Notes: generated from the letters alone by a model not told the origin. A DNA stretch of 64,000 nt from Hamadaea tsunoensis DSM 44101 (GCF_000428945.1 NZ_AUAX01000033.1:1-64000), one strand, 5' to 3'; counted from the first letter of the stretch, positions 44,188 through 52,512 are shown. Numbers and translations: made by a program.

Positions 44188-44203
44188 TGGCTGTCCTCTT
44201 GTG

Positions 44204-44872
44204 TCACTGGTCTTCCTCTCCGGCGGCGTGAGCTGCTTGCTTGACGGCGTGGATGCGTTCGACGGTGCCGAGCTTCAGCCGCTCGGACTCCACCACCCGC
44301 AGGCCCGCCGGCGCCAGCAGCGGCAGCTGCCGGCGTGTCATGTACTCGCCCGACCGCGCGGTGGCCACCTCGACGAGGCGCTGCGCGGCCCAGACCGGCC
44401 ACCAGTGGCTGCCGATGTGGTCGAACAGCAGCAACCGGCCGTCCGGCCGCAGCACGCGTACCATCTCGGCGATCGCCTGCCGCGGATCGGGAATCGAGCA
44501 CAGTGCGAGGACGCACACCACGCTGTCGAAGCTCGCGTCGGGGAAGGGGAGCGCCTCGGCGTCGCCCTCCCGCAGGTCCGCGTCGATCCCGAGTTCGGCC
44601 GACAGCCGCTGGGCGATCAGGAGCATCTCCGGACTCAGATCGATGCCGGTGACGCGTACGCCCGGGGGATAGAAAGGCAGGTCACGGCCGGTGCCGACGG
44701 CGACCTCCAGGACGTCGCCGGTGGCCCGGGAGCACACCCATTCCCGGCCGCCGCCGAACTGGATCCGCTCGAAGAACGCGATCTGCCGGTCGTACACGGG
44801 CGCCATCCGGTCCCACACCCGGCGCTGGCGTTCGGTGGGTGTCTCGTTCGCGGGTGGGTCCTGAGGCCGCAT
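44204..44872 (-). CDS. SAM-dependent methyltransferase (UbiE/Methyltransf_11 type)
   Basis: 222 residues from ATG at 44872 (GAAGGGATT upstream); the longer upstream frame has no coding character. Motifs: VLEVAVGTGRDLPFY (motif I), TGIDLSPEMLLIA, DAEALPFPDASFDSVVCVLA (motif II) and LRPDGRLLLFDHIGSHWWP. It resembles phospholipid or small-molecule methyltransferases. Its transcript probably continues into the phosphotransferase gene. Confidence 0.87.
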   Translation of the reverse strand: MRPQDPPANETPTERQRRVWDRMAPVYDRQIAFFERIQFGGGREWVCSRATGDVLEVAVGTGRDLPFYPPGVRVTGIDLSPEMLLIAQRLSAELGIDADLREGDAEALPFPDASFDSVVCVLALCSIPDPRQAIAEMVRVLRPDGRLLLFDHIGSHWWPVWAAQRLVEVATARSGEYMTRRQLPLLAPAGLRVVESERLKLGTVERIHAVKQAAHAAGEEDQ

Positions 44873-45434
44873 CGGAATCCCTTCGCAGGCTGTGGCCCAC
44901 GTTAGCGGGTGGGCTCCAGCGCGGGGCGTACCGGTCGGAGTGTCCGGAGCGGCCAGCGGCTTCGATCGGGTCTTGGTGATCGAAAGCGGCTGGGATGTGG
45001 ATTCGGGCCTGCTGCCTCGATCGTTTGCGGCGGGGATGCAGGCGGGGCCGGTTTCCTGCATCTGGAGCGCTTTGGATCTTGGACGAGGGCCGGTTTCTGC
45101 ATCTCAGCCGCCGTGGATCACGCCCAAGCCGCTCCGCCGCCGCTGGTCGCCCGCGATGCGGGACAGATCTTCCGCCAGCTGGATCGCAGTCGCCGCTTTC
45201 TTGATCTTTTACGGCTGAGGTGTCATTTCCGGCCCTCATTGCATGATCGTTTACGCGTCTGGTGCGACCAGGAGTCGTATGTGCACCCCGGAACCGTAAA
45301 CGATCATGCGGTCGTCGGCCGTTTCACACCTCACCCGCAAACGATCACCGCTGTCGGCCGCCGCGCGCACGTGCGCGCCGGGCCTCGATCATGTAGCTCG
45401 TATGTCGAAATCCGGCCGCCGCAACACGTGTGCG
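44873..45434. other. Intergenic region of 562 bp with palindromic element B
   Basis: No frame here has convincing codon bias. The left part holds direct repeats of GGCCGGTTTC(C)TGCATCT at about 45047 and 45089. The right part holds the four-unit palindromic element listed separately. It separates the divergent-facing methyltransferase promoter from the 3' end of the Imm42-like gene. Confidence 0.5.
45202..45347. repeat. Palindromic repeat element B (four TGATC-headed units)
   Basis: Units start at 45202 and 45244 on the plus strand (42 bp apart) and, read on the minus strand, at 45306 and 45347 (41 bp apart). They read TGATCKTTTRCGG then (C/G)TGAGGTGT, the same unit as element A at 25.6 kb, in the same two-plus-two inverted layout. 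The inner pair GCATGATCGTTTACG/CGTAAACGATCATGC is perfect. Confidence 0.7.
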
Positions 45435-45917
45435 TTACATGATCGGCGCGGCCTCAAGCAGATCGACCGCTTGGAGAACTATGGTCGCGAAATCCTCTGG
45501 CGGAATCCGCGCGACGAATACCGTGCCTGGGTGCTCGGGTAGAGGAGGGTCGGCTCGCCGGAAGGCGAAGGCGATCACCAGGAGGTCGTCGAGGTAGGCG
45601 TAGCTTGCGACGTTGTCGACGATCTCGCTCCATCGCATGAACCAGTACCGCTCACGGAAGTCGGTCTGATCCGCCTCGAGCTGCTGGAAGACCTCCGCAG
45701 GCGATTTCGCCGGGAAAGGACACGGCCGGACCTGGCCCTGTCGCACCCGCACCGCGGTAGAGCGCATGTAGTGAACGAGGGACGGGACGTAGGCCACGTC
45801 GTCCTGAGTGGTGATCCGAACGCCCGCGGCCCACAGGTCGACCACGCGGAGGTCGGGGGACAGAGCCTCCCCGATCTCCACCGCGAAGGCGGCCCGATCG
45901 CCGAATTGTGCTGTCAC
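45435..45917 (-). CDS. Imm42-like hypothetical protein, coupled to the LLM oxidoreductase
   Basis: 160 residues from GTG at 45917, overlapping the upstream stop as GTGA, so translation is coupled. The start AQFGDRAAFAVEIGEAL resembles the N-terminus of immunity protein family 42, and a late FRERYWFMRWSEIVDNVA fits such folds. No toxin gene is adjacent, so an immunity role is only a weak suggestion. It has no signal peptide or membrane helix. Confidence 0.55.
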   Translation of the reverse strand: MTAQFGDRAAFAVEIGEALSPDLRVVDLWAAGVRITTQDDVAYVPSLVHYMRSTAVRVRQGQVRPCPFPAKSPAEVFQQLEADQTDFRERYWFMRWSEIVDNVASYAYLDDLLVIAFAFRRADPPLPEHPGTVFVARIPPEDFATIVLQAVDLLEAAPIM

Positions 45918-46900
45918 CGGGTGACCGCGGTGTCCGCCCTGTCGCCGACGTGCGGGATGACCTCGGCGGCGAGCAGGCGGAGGCGGTCGAGGTCGGTGGG
46001 CGCGTGGACGTACAGGATGAAGTACTGGATGCCGGCGTCGACGAGCGAGTTGAACGTGTCGATCAGCCGGGCCGGTGTCCCGACGGCGCTGCCCGCCGCG
46101 AGTTCGGCCCGGTCGCGGCCGTGGAGGTGGGGCGCGGTCAGCTGGTCGAGGCCGGCCTCGGTGGCGGCGGCGAAGACGGAGAAGCTCGCCGTACGCAGAA
46201 TGCTGTCGTAGTCCCGGCCGACCGCCGCGCAGTGGTCGGCGAGAATCGCCAGCTTCCGGCGGTAGAAGGCGGGATCGGTGCTGTCGGTGAGGTTGCAGGC
46301 GTCCGCGTGCTCGGCGACGATCCGCAGCGTCACCTTCTCGCCGGCCCCGCCGATGAGCAGCCGTACGCCAGGCGCGGCCGGGATGTTGGCCGCGCCGTGG
46401 ACCCGGTGATAGCGGCCCTCGACGGTACTGATCTCGTTGCGCAGCATGCTCCGCACGACGGCGGCGGCTTCGCCGAGGCGGGCCAGGCGCTCGCCGGTGG
46501 GCGGATACGGCTGCGCGAACCCGTACGCGTCGTACTCGCGCTGGTCCCAGCCGGCGCCGAGGCCGACGATCGCGCGGCCGGCGCTGGCGGCGTCCAGGGT
46601 CGCGGCCATCTTCGCCAGCAGCGCGGGGTTGCGGAAGCCGTTGCAGGTGACGATCTGGCCGAGCCGGACGCGCCCGGTCTCCCGGGCGATCGCGGCCAGG
46701 CTGGTCCAGCACTCGAACGTGGTGTCGGGATCGCCGCTGACGGCCTGGAGATGGTCGTAGAGCCAGACCGAGTCGAAGCCGAGCCGGTCGGCTTCCCGGG
46801 CCACGCCGACCATCGTCTCGAACTGGGCGGCGGCGTCGCCGCGGTCACGAAGATCCGATCGCCAGCCCTGCGGCAGGACGACACCCCACTGAACAGCCAC
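45914..46900 (-). CDS. LLM-class F420-dependent oxidoreductase
   Basis: 328 residues. Luciferase-like barrel: VQWGVVLPQGW at the N-terminus, ADRLGFDSVWLYDHLQA, VRLGQIVTCNGFRNPALLAKM, ATLDAASAGRAIVGLGAGW, and VRLLIGGAGEKVTLR. These features match F420-dependent TIGR03560-like enzymes of actinobacteria, which reduce or oxidise small molecules. Its stop overlaps the start of the Imm42-like gene. Confidence 0.88.
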   Translation of the reverse strand: MAVQWGVVLPQGWRSDLRDRGDAAAQFETMVGVAREADRLGFDSVWLYDHLQAVSGDPDTTFECWTSLAAIARETGRVRLGQIVTCNGFRNPALLAKMAATLDAASAGRAIVGLGAGWDQREYDAYGFAQPYPPTGERLARLGEAAAVVRSMLRNEISTVEGRYHRVHGAANIPAAPGVRLLIGGAGEKVTLRIVAEHADACNLTDSTDPAFYRRKLAILADHCAAVGRDYDSILRTASFSVFAAATEAGLDQLTAPHLHGRDRAELAAGSAVGTPARLIDTFNSLVDAGIQYFILYVHAPTDLDRLRLLAAEVIPHVGDRADTAVTR

Positions 46901-46927
46901 GACGAGGGAGGGTAACAGTACGCGAAC

Positions 46928-47692
46928 TCAGGGCTGAGGCGGGAACATCCACGTGAGGACGTTCTGGATCCGGGCGTCCCAGTAGCCCCACTCGTGCTCG
47001 CCCGGGCCGAAGTCCGTGGTGACCGCGATCCCGGCCGCCGCGCAGGCCGCCACGAAGGAGCGGTTGTCGGCGTAGAGGACGTCCTCGGTACCGCAGGCGA
47101 CGTAGAGCCGCGGCAGGTCCGCCCCGGCCCGGCCGAGCAGGGCGAGCAGGTCGTCGTCCGAGCCCGCCACCGGCCGGTCGCCGAACACCGGGCGGAACAG
47201 GCCGGTGTCGTCTTCGCGTACGCGGCGGTCGAGGTCGAGGACGCCGGACAGGCTCGCCGCGGCGGCGAACCGCCCGGGCCGGCGCAGCGCCCATTTGAAC
47301 GCGCCGTAGCCGCCCATCGACAGCCCGGCCACATAGCTGTCCTCGCGCCGCTCGGACACCCGGAAGAACCGTCCGACGACCGCCGGCAGCTCCTCCGACA
47401 GGAAGGTCCAGAACTTCATCCCGTACGCCTCGTCGGCGTAGAAGCTGCGGTGCACCTGGGGCATGACCACGGCCAGTCCGCGCTGGGCGGCGTACCGCTC
47501 GATCGAGGTGTGGCGCAGCCAGATCGTGTCGTCGTCGCTGAGACCGTGCAGCAGGTAGAGCACGGGCGGCTCGGTGGCCTGCGCGACGGACTCGATCCCG
47601 ATCTGGTTGCCGGACGCCTGCGGCAGGATCACCGTCATCGAGGTGCTCAAGCCGAGGGCGTCGGAGAAGAAGTCGCAGCGTAGATGAGCCAT
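46928..47692 (-). CDS. Alpha/beta hydrolase, EstA/esterase D-like
   Basis: 254 residues from ATG at 47692. Esterase fold: VLYLLHGLSDDDTIW (oxyanion region), nucleophile Ser125 in VAGLSMGGYGAFKWAL, then CGTEDVLYADN and a late GEHEWGYWD with the catalytic His. It matches the tributyrin esterase/S-formylglutathione hydrolase-like group. No signal peptide, so it is cytoplasmic. It lies 27 bp upstream of the LLM oxidoreductase gene; the three genes are probably one operon. Confidence 0.87.
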   Translation of the reverse strand: MAHLRCDFFSDALGLSTSMTVILPQASGNQIGIESVAQATEPPVLYLLHGLSDDDTIWLRHTSIERYAAQRGLAVVMPQVHRSFYADEAYGMKFWTFLSEELPAVVGRFFRVSERREDSYVAGLSMGGYGAFKWALRRPGRFAAAASLSGVLDLDRRVREDDTGLFRPVFGDRPVAGSDDDLLALLGRAGADLPRLYVACGTEDVLYADNRSFVAACAAAGIAVTTDFGPGEHEWGYWDARIQNVLTWMFPPQP

Positions 47693-47769
47693 GGATCAGT
47701 TGTACGCCATCGGGCGGCCACGGAGGTCAGGCCGGTATGATCGATGCTTCCTGATGAGGACCCACTGAG

Positions 47770-48045
47770 ATGCTTTCCACGGGCGCCGCGCTGGAGCAGG
47801 CCGAGCGATATCTGGCCGACACGACCGAAGGCGACGGCTCGGTCCGCGTCTACCACGAGGGTGCTTTCAGGATCGACGGCGAGCTGATCGTCTCCTGGAA
47901 CTCGAAGGCGTTGCTGGACGATGGGGACGAGGAAGCGGAACTGGCCGGTAACGCCGACATCGCGGTGAACCTGGCGACCGGCCGGTGCAGGTATGTCGAC
48001 CTCGACGAGTCGTTCGAGTTCCGGCGCCGCAGCCAGGGCGAATAG
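47770..48045 (+). CDS. Imm35/YrhB-like small protein
   Basis: 91 residues from ATG at 47770. The layout ALEQAERYLADT, then VRVYHEGAFRIDGELIVSWNSKAL and AVNLATGRCRYVDLDESFE, matches the small YrhB/immunity-35 fold. In other genomes these neutralise polymorphic toxins or act as small chaperones. No toxin is nearby, so it appears to be an orphan copy. Confidence 0.6.
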   Translation: MLSTGAALEQAERYLADTTEGDGSVRVYHEGAFRIDGELIVSWNSKALLDDGDEEAELAGNADIAVNLATGRCRYVDLDESFEFRRRSQGE

Positions 48046-48066
48046 GTCCTGCCACAGAAGAGGACC
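48045..48066. terminator. Short hairpin between convergent genes
   Basis: GGTCCT (48045-48050) pairs with AGGACC (48061-48066), 10-nt loop, in the 24 bp between the Imm35-like and PadR genes. Only 6 bp of stem, so weak. Confidence 0.4.
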
Positions 48067-48069
48067 GGA

Positions 48070-48597
48070 TCAGGGTTGGATGGGGTGGTCCTTGGCCCAC
48101 TCCGCCCAGGCCGCGAGCGCCTCGTAGACCCGGATGCCGCCCTCGATGGTGATGCGCATCGACTGTGTCTGCGGGCCGGTCCCGAACTCGCCGGCGTCCT
48201 TGCGGTCGGCGTACGCGCGGAACGCGGCGGCCTGGGCGGTGTAGAACCTCGCCTCGGCGTCGAGGTGCCGGGTCAGGGCTTCGGGCTCCATCAGCCAGAA
48301 GAACATGGAGCGCAGCAAGGGTTCCAGCCGCATGGTGTGGTCCACCTCGACGGAGGTGAGCCATCGGCGTACCTCGGCGAGTCCTTCGTCGGTGATGCGG
48401 TACGCCTTCCGGCCCCGGGCGCCGTGGCTGTCGACCGCGACCAGCCCGTCGGCGGTCAATCGGCCGAGTTCGGCGTAGATCTTCGGGTGCTGGGCCGGCC
48501 AGACCGGGGCGAGCACCTCGGCGAACCGCCGGGCGAGGTCGTAGCCGCTGGCCGGACCCTCGGCGAGCAGGCCGAGCAGGCCATGTCGCAGCGACAC
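48070..48597 (-). CDS. PadR-family transcriptional regulator
   Basis: 175 residues from GTG at 48597 (GAAGGGAG upstream). Winged helix: LRHGLLGLLAEGPASGYDLA, PKIYAELGRLTADGLV, AVDSHGARGRKAYRITDEG; a C-terminal coiled-coil dimerisation helix follows (about 100-175). It is divergent from an SDR gene over about 145 bp that contain TGTCCCTAGGGACA, its likely operator. PadR proteins repress a neighbouring gene and release it on binding a small effector. Confidence 0.87.
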   Translation of the reverse strand: MSLRHGLLGLLAEGPASGYDLARRFAEVLAPVWPAQHPKIYAELGRLTADGLVAVDSHGARGRKAYRITDEGLAEVRRWLTSVEVDHTMRLEPLLRSMFFWLMEPEALTRHLDAEARFYTAQAAAFRAYADRKDAGEFGTGPQTQSMRITIEGGIRVYEALAAWAEWAKDHPIQP

Positions 48598-48691
48598 GGG
48601 GCGCTCCCTTCGGCTGGGGATCGGCGGGCGGCCGGTGGCGTGGGTCACATCTGTCCCGCGATATGTACCGGGGGACACGTTCAGCATATGG

Positions 48692-48705
48692 TGTCCCTAG
48701 GGACA
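48692..48705. promoter_or_regulatory. Palindrome TGTCCCTAGGGACA (likely PadR operator)
   Basis: A perfect 14-bp palindrome, 39 bp upstream of the SDR ATG. About 20 bp further upstream, TGTCCC and GGGACA recur as separated half-sites (about 48653 and 48673), so more than one dimer may bind. Confidence 0.6.
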
Positions 48706-48743
48706 TGTCCTCTAGACCATGTCGCGACCCCCGGAGGGAAATC

Positions 48744-49583
48744 ATGAGCGAGTCACGCGCGGTCCTGCTGACCGGAGCGGCCGGCGGTATCGGCACCGCT
48801 GTCACCCAAGCCCTGCTCAAACGTGGTGTCACCGTGTACGCGGGCGTCCGCGGTCCGGCCCCGCAACTGGCCGGGGCGATCCCGGTACGCCTGGACCTCA
48901 CCGATCCGGACAGCGTCGCGGCGGCCGCCCAGGAGATCGACCGGCGACAGGGCGGCCGAGGTCTGCACGCCGTGATCAACAATGCGGGCGTCATCGTGCA
49001 GGGGCCGCTGGAACTGTTGCCGGAGGCCGAATTGCGGCGCAGCTTCGAGGTCAACGTCTACGGCCCGGTACGCGTTCTGCGCGAATTCCTGCCGCAACTG
49101 CGTCAAGGGCACGGGCGGGTGGTCAACATCGGCGCCCCGGCCGGTGACGTCGGGCTGCCGTTCGCCGCGTTGCTGTCGGCCAGCAAGGCGGCTCTGCACG
49201 CGCTCAACGACGCCGTCCGGGTCGAACTGGCCCCGTGGCGGATCCCGGTGGTGCAGGTCATCCCGGGCGGAACGCGTACGGAGATCTTCGCGAAGGCGGC
49301 CACGGCCAGCGCGGACGTCATGGCCACAGTAGATCCCGAAGCACTGCGGCGGTATCGGTCGGCGATCGAGGCGGTGGCGGCCGCGAACGCGCGTACGCCG
49401 CTGGACCCGGTCGGCAAGGTGACGAAGGCGGTGCTCGCCGCGGTCCTCGACACGAGACCCAAGGCGCGCTACGTCGTCGGCAACGCCCGGATCTTCGACC
49501 TGCTGACGAAGCTTCCCCGCGGTACGCGCGATCGCCTCATCCTGCGCACGCTCGGCCTGAACAAGGTCATTGTCAGCCGGTGA
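48744..49583 (+). CDS. Short-chain dehydrogenase/reductase
   Basis: 279 residues from ATG at 48744 (GGAGGGAA upstream). Classical SDR features: AVLLTGAAGGIGTAVTQAL (nucleotide binding), LDLTDPDS, HAVINNAGVIVQGPLELLPE (NAG), and the active-site helix where SASKAALHALNDAVRVEL supplies Ser/Lys; the usual Tyr of YxxxK is replaced by a Ser-Ala-Ser-Lys, so the active site may be altered. Controlled by the divergent PadR regulator, by position. Confidence 0.85.
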   Translation: MSESRAVLLTGAAGGIGTAVTQALLKRGVTVYAGVRGPAPQLAGAIPVRLDLTDPDSVAAAAQEIDRRQGGRGLHAVINNAGVIVQGPLELLPEAELRRSFEVNVYGPVRVLREFLPQLRQGHGRVVNIGAPAGDVGLPFAALLSASKAALHALNDAVRVELAPWRIPVVQVIPGGTRTEIFAKAATASADVMATVDPEALRRYRSAIEAVAAANARTPLDPVGKVTKAVLAAVLDTRPKARYVVGNARIFDLLTKLPRGTRDRLILRTLGLNKVIVSR

Positions 49584-49650
49584 GGCGGACCACCAGCGTG
49601 ACCCGCTCCTGCATCCTCACTGCCGCCTTCGTGCGGCCGAGGAACTGGGC

Positions 49651-50157
49651 TCAGTTCCATTGCTGGTCGGGGTTGAGGTGGCAGTCCCAGATCACCAGGC
49701 GTGTGCCGTTGACCGTGCTGCCGTAGTTGGCCAGTCCCGCGCACTTGCCCGACGGCGGGTTGTACAGGGCGTAGTTTCCGTTGCCCAAAGCCCGCCAGCT
49801 CCAGATCTGGTCGGGGTTGTAGTTGCAGTCCCACAGGATCAGCGCTGTTCCGTTGGCGGTGTTGCCGTAGTTGGCCAGGCCGACGCATTTGCCGTAGGGC
49901 CAGCTGGAGGCGTAGCTGCGCATCGTGCCGCCGTCGCCGTTGTACCACCACTGGTCGGCGTTGTAGTGGCAGTCCCAGATGATCAGGCCGGTGCCGTTGG
50001 CGGTGCTGCCATAGTTGGCCAAGCCGACACACTTGCCCGCGCCGGCGGCACTCTGGATGGGGTAGATGTCGGAAGCCGCGTTGGCCGCGCCGGGCATCGC
50101 GAGTGTCGCGCCGGCGACCAGTAGTAGCAGGACCAGGATCCGAATCGCCTTCGACAT
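49651..50157 (-). CDS. Small secreted ricin-type (beta-trefoil) lectin
   Basis: 168 residues from ATG at 50157. Signal peptide IRILVLLLLVAGATLAMPGAANA. The mature protein is a single beta-trefoil: three repeats of GKCVGLANYGSTANGTxLIIWDCxxNxDQxW (KCVGLANYGSTAN, KCVGLANYGNTAN, KCAGLANYGSTVN), each with a Cys pair. No catalytic domain. It probably binds a cell-wall or plant polysaccharide outside the cell. Short ATTGATC repeats lie just upstream. Confidence 0.85.
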   Translation of the reverse strand: MSKAIRILVLLLLVAGATLAMPGAANAASDIYPIQSAAGAGKCVGLANYGSTANGTGLIIWDCHYNADQWWYNGDGGTMRSYASSWPYGKCVGLANYGNTANGTALILWDCNYNPDQIWSWRALGNGNYALYNPPSGKCAGLANYGSTVNGTRLVIWDCHLNPDQQWN

Positions 50158-50168
50158 GGCTCGACTAT

Positions 50169-50201
50169 ATTGATCATCTGCATTGATCATCTGTATTGAT
50201 C
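50169..50201. promoter_or_regulatory. 13-bp direct repeats upstream of the lectin gene
   Basis: ATTGATCATCTGC (50169-50181), ATTGATCATCTGT (50182-50194) and ATTGATC (50195-50201) lie 11-44 bp upstream of the lectin ATG. The region is AT-rich. Candidate activator or repressor site; the period is 13 bp. Confidence 0.45.
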
Positions 50202-50334
50202 GCCAGCAATGTAACGCTGGCGAGTCAATGATCGGTTGCCGGTTCCGCTATGTGCATCGGCGGTCAGGGTCGCGGCCGCTCGCGCCGGGCGGCGAGGGCA
50301 TCGGGTCGCGATGGTGGATCGCCGGCCTCGCGAT

Positions 50335-50358
50335 TTGACAATATTCCTCTCCTTGACA
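50335..50358 (+). promoter_or_regulatory. Twin TTGACA boxes upstream of the ArsR/SRPBCC operon
   Basis: TTGACA at 50335-50340 and again at 50353-50358, 18 bp apart, in an AT-rich stretch (AATATTCCTCTCC) 30-50 bp before the start. They may be alternative -35 elements or half-sites for the ArsR-type regulator. Confidence 0.4.
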
Positions 50359-50387
50359 AAAAGAATTTTCGGTGACAGGCTGGCCTC

Positions 50388-50993
50388 ATGCAGGACGTCG
50401 AAGTGATCGAGGATGCCGCCGCCGCGGAGGCCTCGCTCGATCCCACCCGGGCCCGGCTGCTCGCCGAGCTGGCCGAGCCGCACACCGCGACCACGCTCGC
50501 GGCGCGCCTCGGGCTGGCCCGCCAGAAGGTCAACTACCACGTGAAGACGCTGGAGCAGCACGGTCTCGTGGAGTTGGTGGAGGAGCGCCGCAAGGGCAAC
50601 ATGACCGAGCGCGTGATGCGGGCGTCGGCCGCGGCCTACGTGATCTCGCCGGCGGCGCTCGCCGCCGTCGCGCCCGACCCGGCCCGGTCGCCCGACCGGC
50701 TGTCGGCGCGGTGGCTGCTCGCGCTCGCCGCGCGGCTGGTCCGGGAGACCGGCGCGCTCATCAACGGCGCGGCGCGGTCCCGCAAACCGCTCGCCACGTT
50801 CGGGCTCGACGCCGAGGTGCGGTTCGCCCGGCCGGCCGACCGTGCGGCTTTCATCGGCGAGATGACCGACTCGCTCGCCGCACTCATCAGCAAGTACCAC
50901 TCGGAAACCGGTCGGCCGCACCGCGTGATCGTCGCGGTGCACCCGAGCATCACCGAAGACGCCGACCCGCCAGCAGAGGAGCAGAAGCCATGA
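50388..50993 (+). CDS. ArsR-type winged-helix regulator
   Basis: 201 residues. The N-terminal winged helix is plain: RARLLAELAEPHTATTLAAR, GLARQKVNYHVKTLEQHGLV, ELVEERRKGNMTERVMRA. The C-terminal half is a helical ligand-binding or dimerisation domain (LLALAARLVRETGALINGAA, AFIGEMTDSLAALISKYH). It overlaps the SRPBCC gene by 4 bp (ATGA). HTH_20-type regulators paired with AHSA1/SRPBCC proteins are common and regulate the pair. Confidence 0.85.
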   Translation: MQDVEVIEDAAAAEASLDPTRARLLAELAEPHTATTLAARLGLARQKVNYHVKTLEQHGLVELVEERRKGNMTERVMRASAAAYVISPAALAAVAPDPARSPDRLSARWLLALAARLVRETGALINGAARSRKPLATFGLDAEVRFARPADRAAFIGEMTDSLAALISKYHSETGRPHRVIVAVHPSITEDADPPAEEQKP

Positions 50994-51739
50994 CACATCC
51001 CTTCGAGGTGACCGGTGAGATCACCGTCGACGCCACGCCGGACCAGGTCTGGGACGCGATCACGACAGGGCCGGGGGTCGACTCGTGGCTCATGGGGCGT
51101 ACCGAGATCGACGGCGAGGGCCGGACCGCCACGTTCGAGATGTTCGGCGACAAGGCGACCTCGGCCATCACCGCCTGGGAGCCCGGCCACCGGTACGCGA
51201 CGCAGGGGGACAAGAACCCGGACGGCACGTTCATGGCCTTCGAGTGGCTGATCGAGGCACGTGACGGGGGCGGGGCCGTGGTGCGGTTCGTCCACAGCGG
51301 ACTGCTCGGCGACGACTGGGAAGCCGAATACAACGGGCTGTCCGTCGGCGACCAGGCGTACCTGACCAAGCTCGCGGTGTACGTCGAGCACTTCGCGCCG
51401 CGTACGGCGAAGCTGTCGACGTTCCTGCCCGGACCGGTCACCGCGGACTCGTGGGCGGCCATGACCGCGGCCGTCGGCGCCGGCACCGACGCGGCGGACG
51501 GGCAGCCGGCCCGGCTCACCGTCGCCGGCATCGAGCCGGTCGACGGGGTGGTGGAGTTCGTCCACGCGCCCAGCTTCGTCGGTATGCGTACCGCGGACGC
51601 CATGTACACGCTGGTCCACGGGTACAACGACATGATGTTCGCGACCGCGCACTACTTCGACGACAGCGACCGGACGGCCGAGACCGAGGCGTGGCAGGCC
51701 TGGCTGGGCACACTCGCGGCGCCGACCGACGCAGCCTGA
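50990..51739 (+). CDS. SRPBCC (AHSA1/START-like) ligand-binding protein
   Basis: 249 residues. N-terminal START-like fold: FEVTGEITVDATPDQVWDAI, TGPGVDSWLMGRTEI, FEWLIEARDGGGAVVRFVHS. About 90 further residues form a C-terminal extension, so it is longer than simple AHSA1 proteins (about 150). These bind hydrophobic ligands or act as cyclases/hydrolases. Translation is coupled to the ArsR-type regulator by ATGA. Confidence 0.85.
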   Translation: MTHPFEVTGEITVDATPDQVWDAITTGPGVDSWLMGRTEIDGEGRTATFEMFGDKATSAITAWEPGHRYATQGDKNPDGTFMAFEWLIEARDGGGAVVRFVHSGLLGDDWEAEYNGLSVGDQAYLTKLAVYVEHFAPRTAKLSTFLPGPVTADSWAAMTAAVGAGTDAADGQPARLTVAGIEPVDGVVEFVHAPSFVGMRTADAMYTLVHGYNDMMFATAHYFDDSDRTAETEAWQAWLGTLAAPTDAA

Positions 51740-51804
51740 CCTGACGCAGCCTGACCTGAGCCTTGACCCGCCGAGGGTTGAGAGCGACCACACTGTCGCA
51801 TATG

Positions 51805-51864
51805 GACGGCCCTTGGTTGTCGATGTTCTTCCTGTCGCGGGAAGAGCAACAACCAAGGGCCGTC
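51805..51864. terminator. Long bidirectional hairpin between convergent genes
   Basis: GACGGCCCTTGGTTGT (51805-51820) pairs perfectly with 51849-51864. The 28-nt loop contains a second stem (TCTTCC...GGAAGA). It lies between the SRPBCC and SnoaL-like genes, which face each other. Confidence 0.8.
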
Positions 51865-51867
51865 GGG

Positions 51868-52296
51868 CTACGGTCGGCCGAGGGTTTCGGCGACCGCCAT
51901 CGTGTCCTGGTAGAACGGATGCATCTCGCTGATCAGCCCGTCGCGGACCGTGATCAGCTGCATGACGGAGGTCTCCAGCGTCCGGCCGGTGGCTCGGGCC
52001 GTCAGGCGGCCCCGGTTCAGGACCACGATCGCGTCGTCGCCGACGACGAACCGCTGCTCCAGGAATTCCAGCGACTGCCACGCGTCGCTCATCGCGGCCA
52101 TGAACTTCTCGATGCCGCCCGGCCCGCGCCAGATGCCGCCGTACGGAAGGCTGGACGCCTGGTACATCACCACATCGGGATGCAGGCACGCGGCGATCCC
52201 GCCGAATGAGGCCTTCCCCATGCCTCCGGCCGCGATGTAGGCGGATTCGGCGGTGTAGAACTTCTGCAGCACGTCCAACGTGCTCTCCTCGGTCAC
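51868..52296 (-). CDS. SnoaL-like protein
   Basis: 142 residues from GTG at 52296. NTF2/SnoaL fold: LDVLQKFYTAESAYIAAGG, FGGIAACLHPDVVMYQASSL, GPGGIEKFMAAMSDAWQSLE, and ISEMHPFYQDTMAVAETLG at the C-terminus. Members are polyketide cyclase-like or unknown. It is divergent from the polysaccharide lyase gene over about 215 bp, in which no clear palindrome is seen. Confidence 0.8.
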   Translation of the reverse strand: MTEESTLDVLQKFYTAESAYIAAGGMGKASFGGIAACLHPDVVMYQASSLPYGGIWRGPGGIEKFMAAMSDAWQSLEFLEQRFVVGDDAIVVLNRGRLTARATGRTLETSVMQLITVRDGLISEMHPFYQDTMAVAETLGRP

Positions 52297-52512
52297 CCAC
52301 CGATTGTGGCGACCCGGACGGCATGGGTCCGGCGGGAATCGGACGTGGTGATCCCGCAACGAAAGCCCTGCAATGAAGGCGCTGCAACAAACCTGCAAGC
52401 GTGAGCTATTGATCGGCGCGGATGCAGGTGCGAAGTTGTTCCGGTGTGGAATGCGCTTTCCAGCCCGCGGTCCCGTTCCGCGAAGGCGCGCTCCGGCCGG
52501 GAGGCTTGACCG

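Noticed and set aside
44682-45239. Short open frames on the minus strand over the 44.9-45.2 kb gap
   Set aside because: Arg/Pro-rich translations without coding bias, overlapping the promoter region of the methyltransferase gene.
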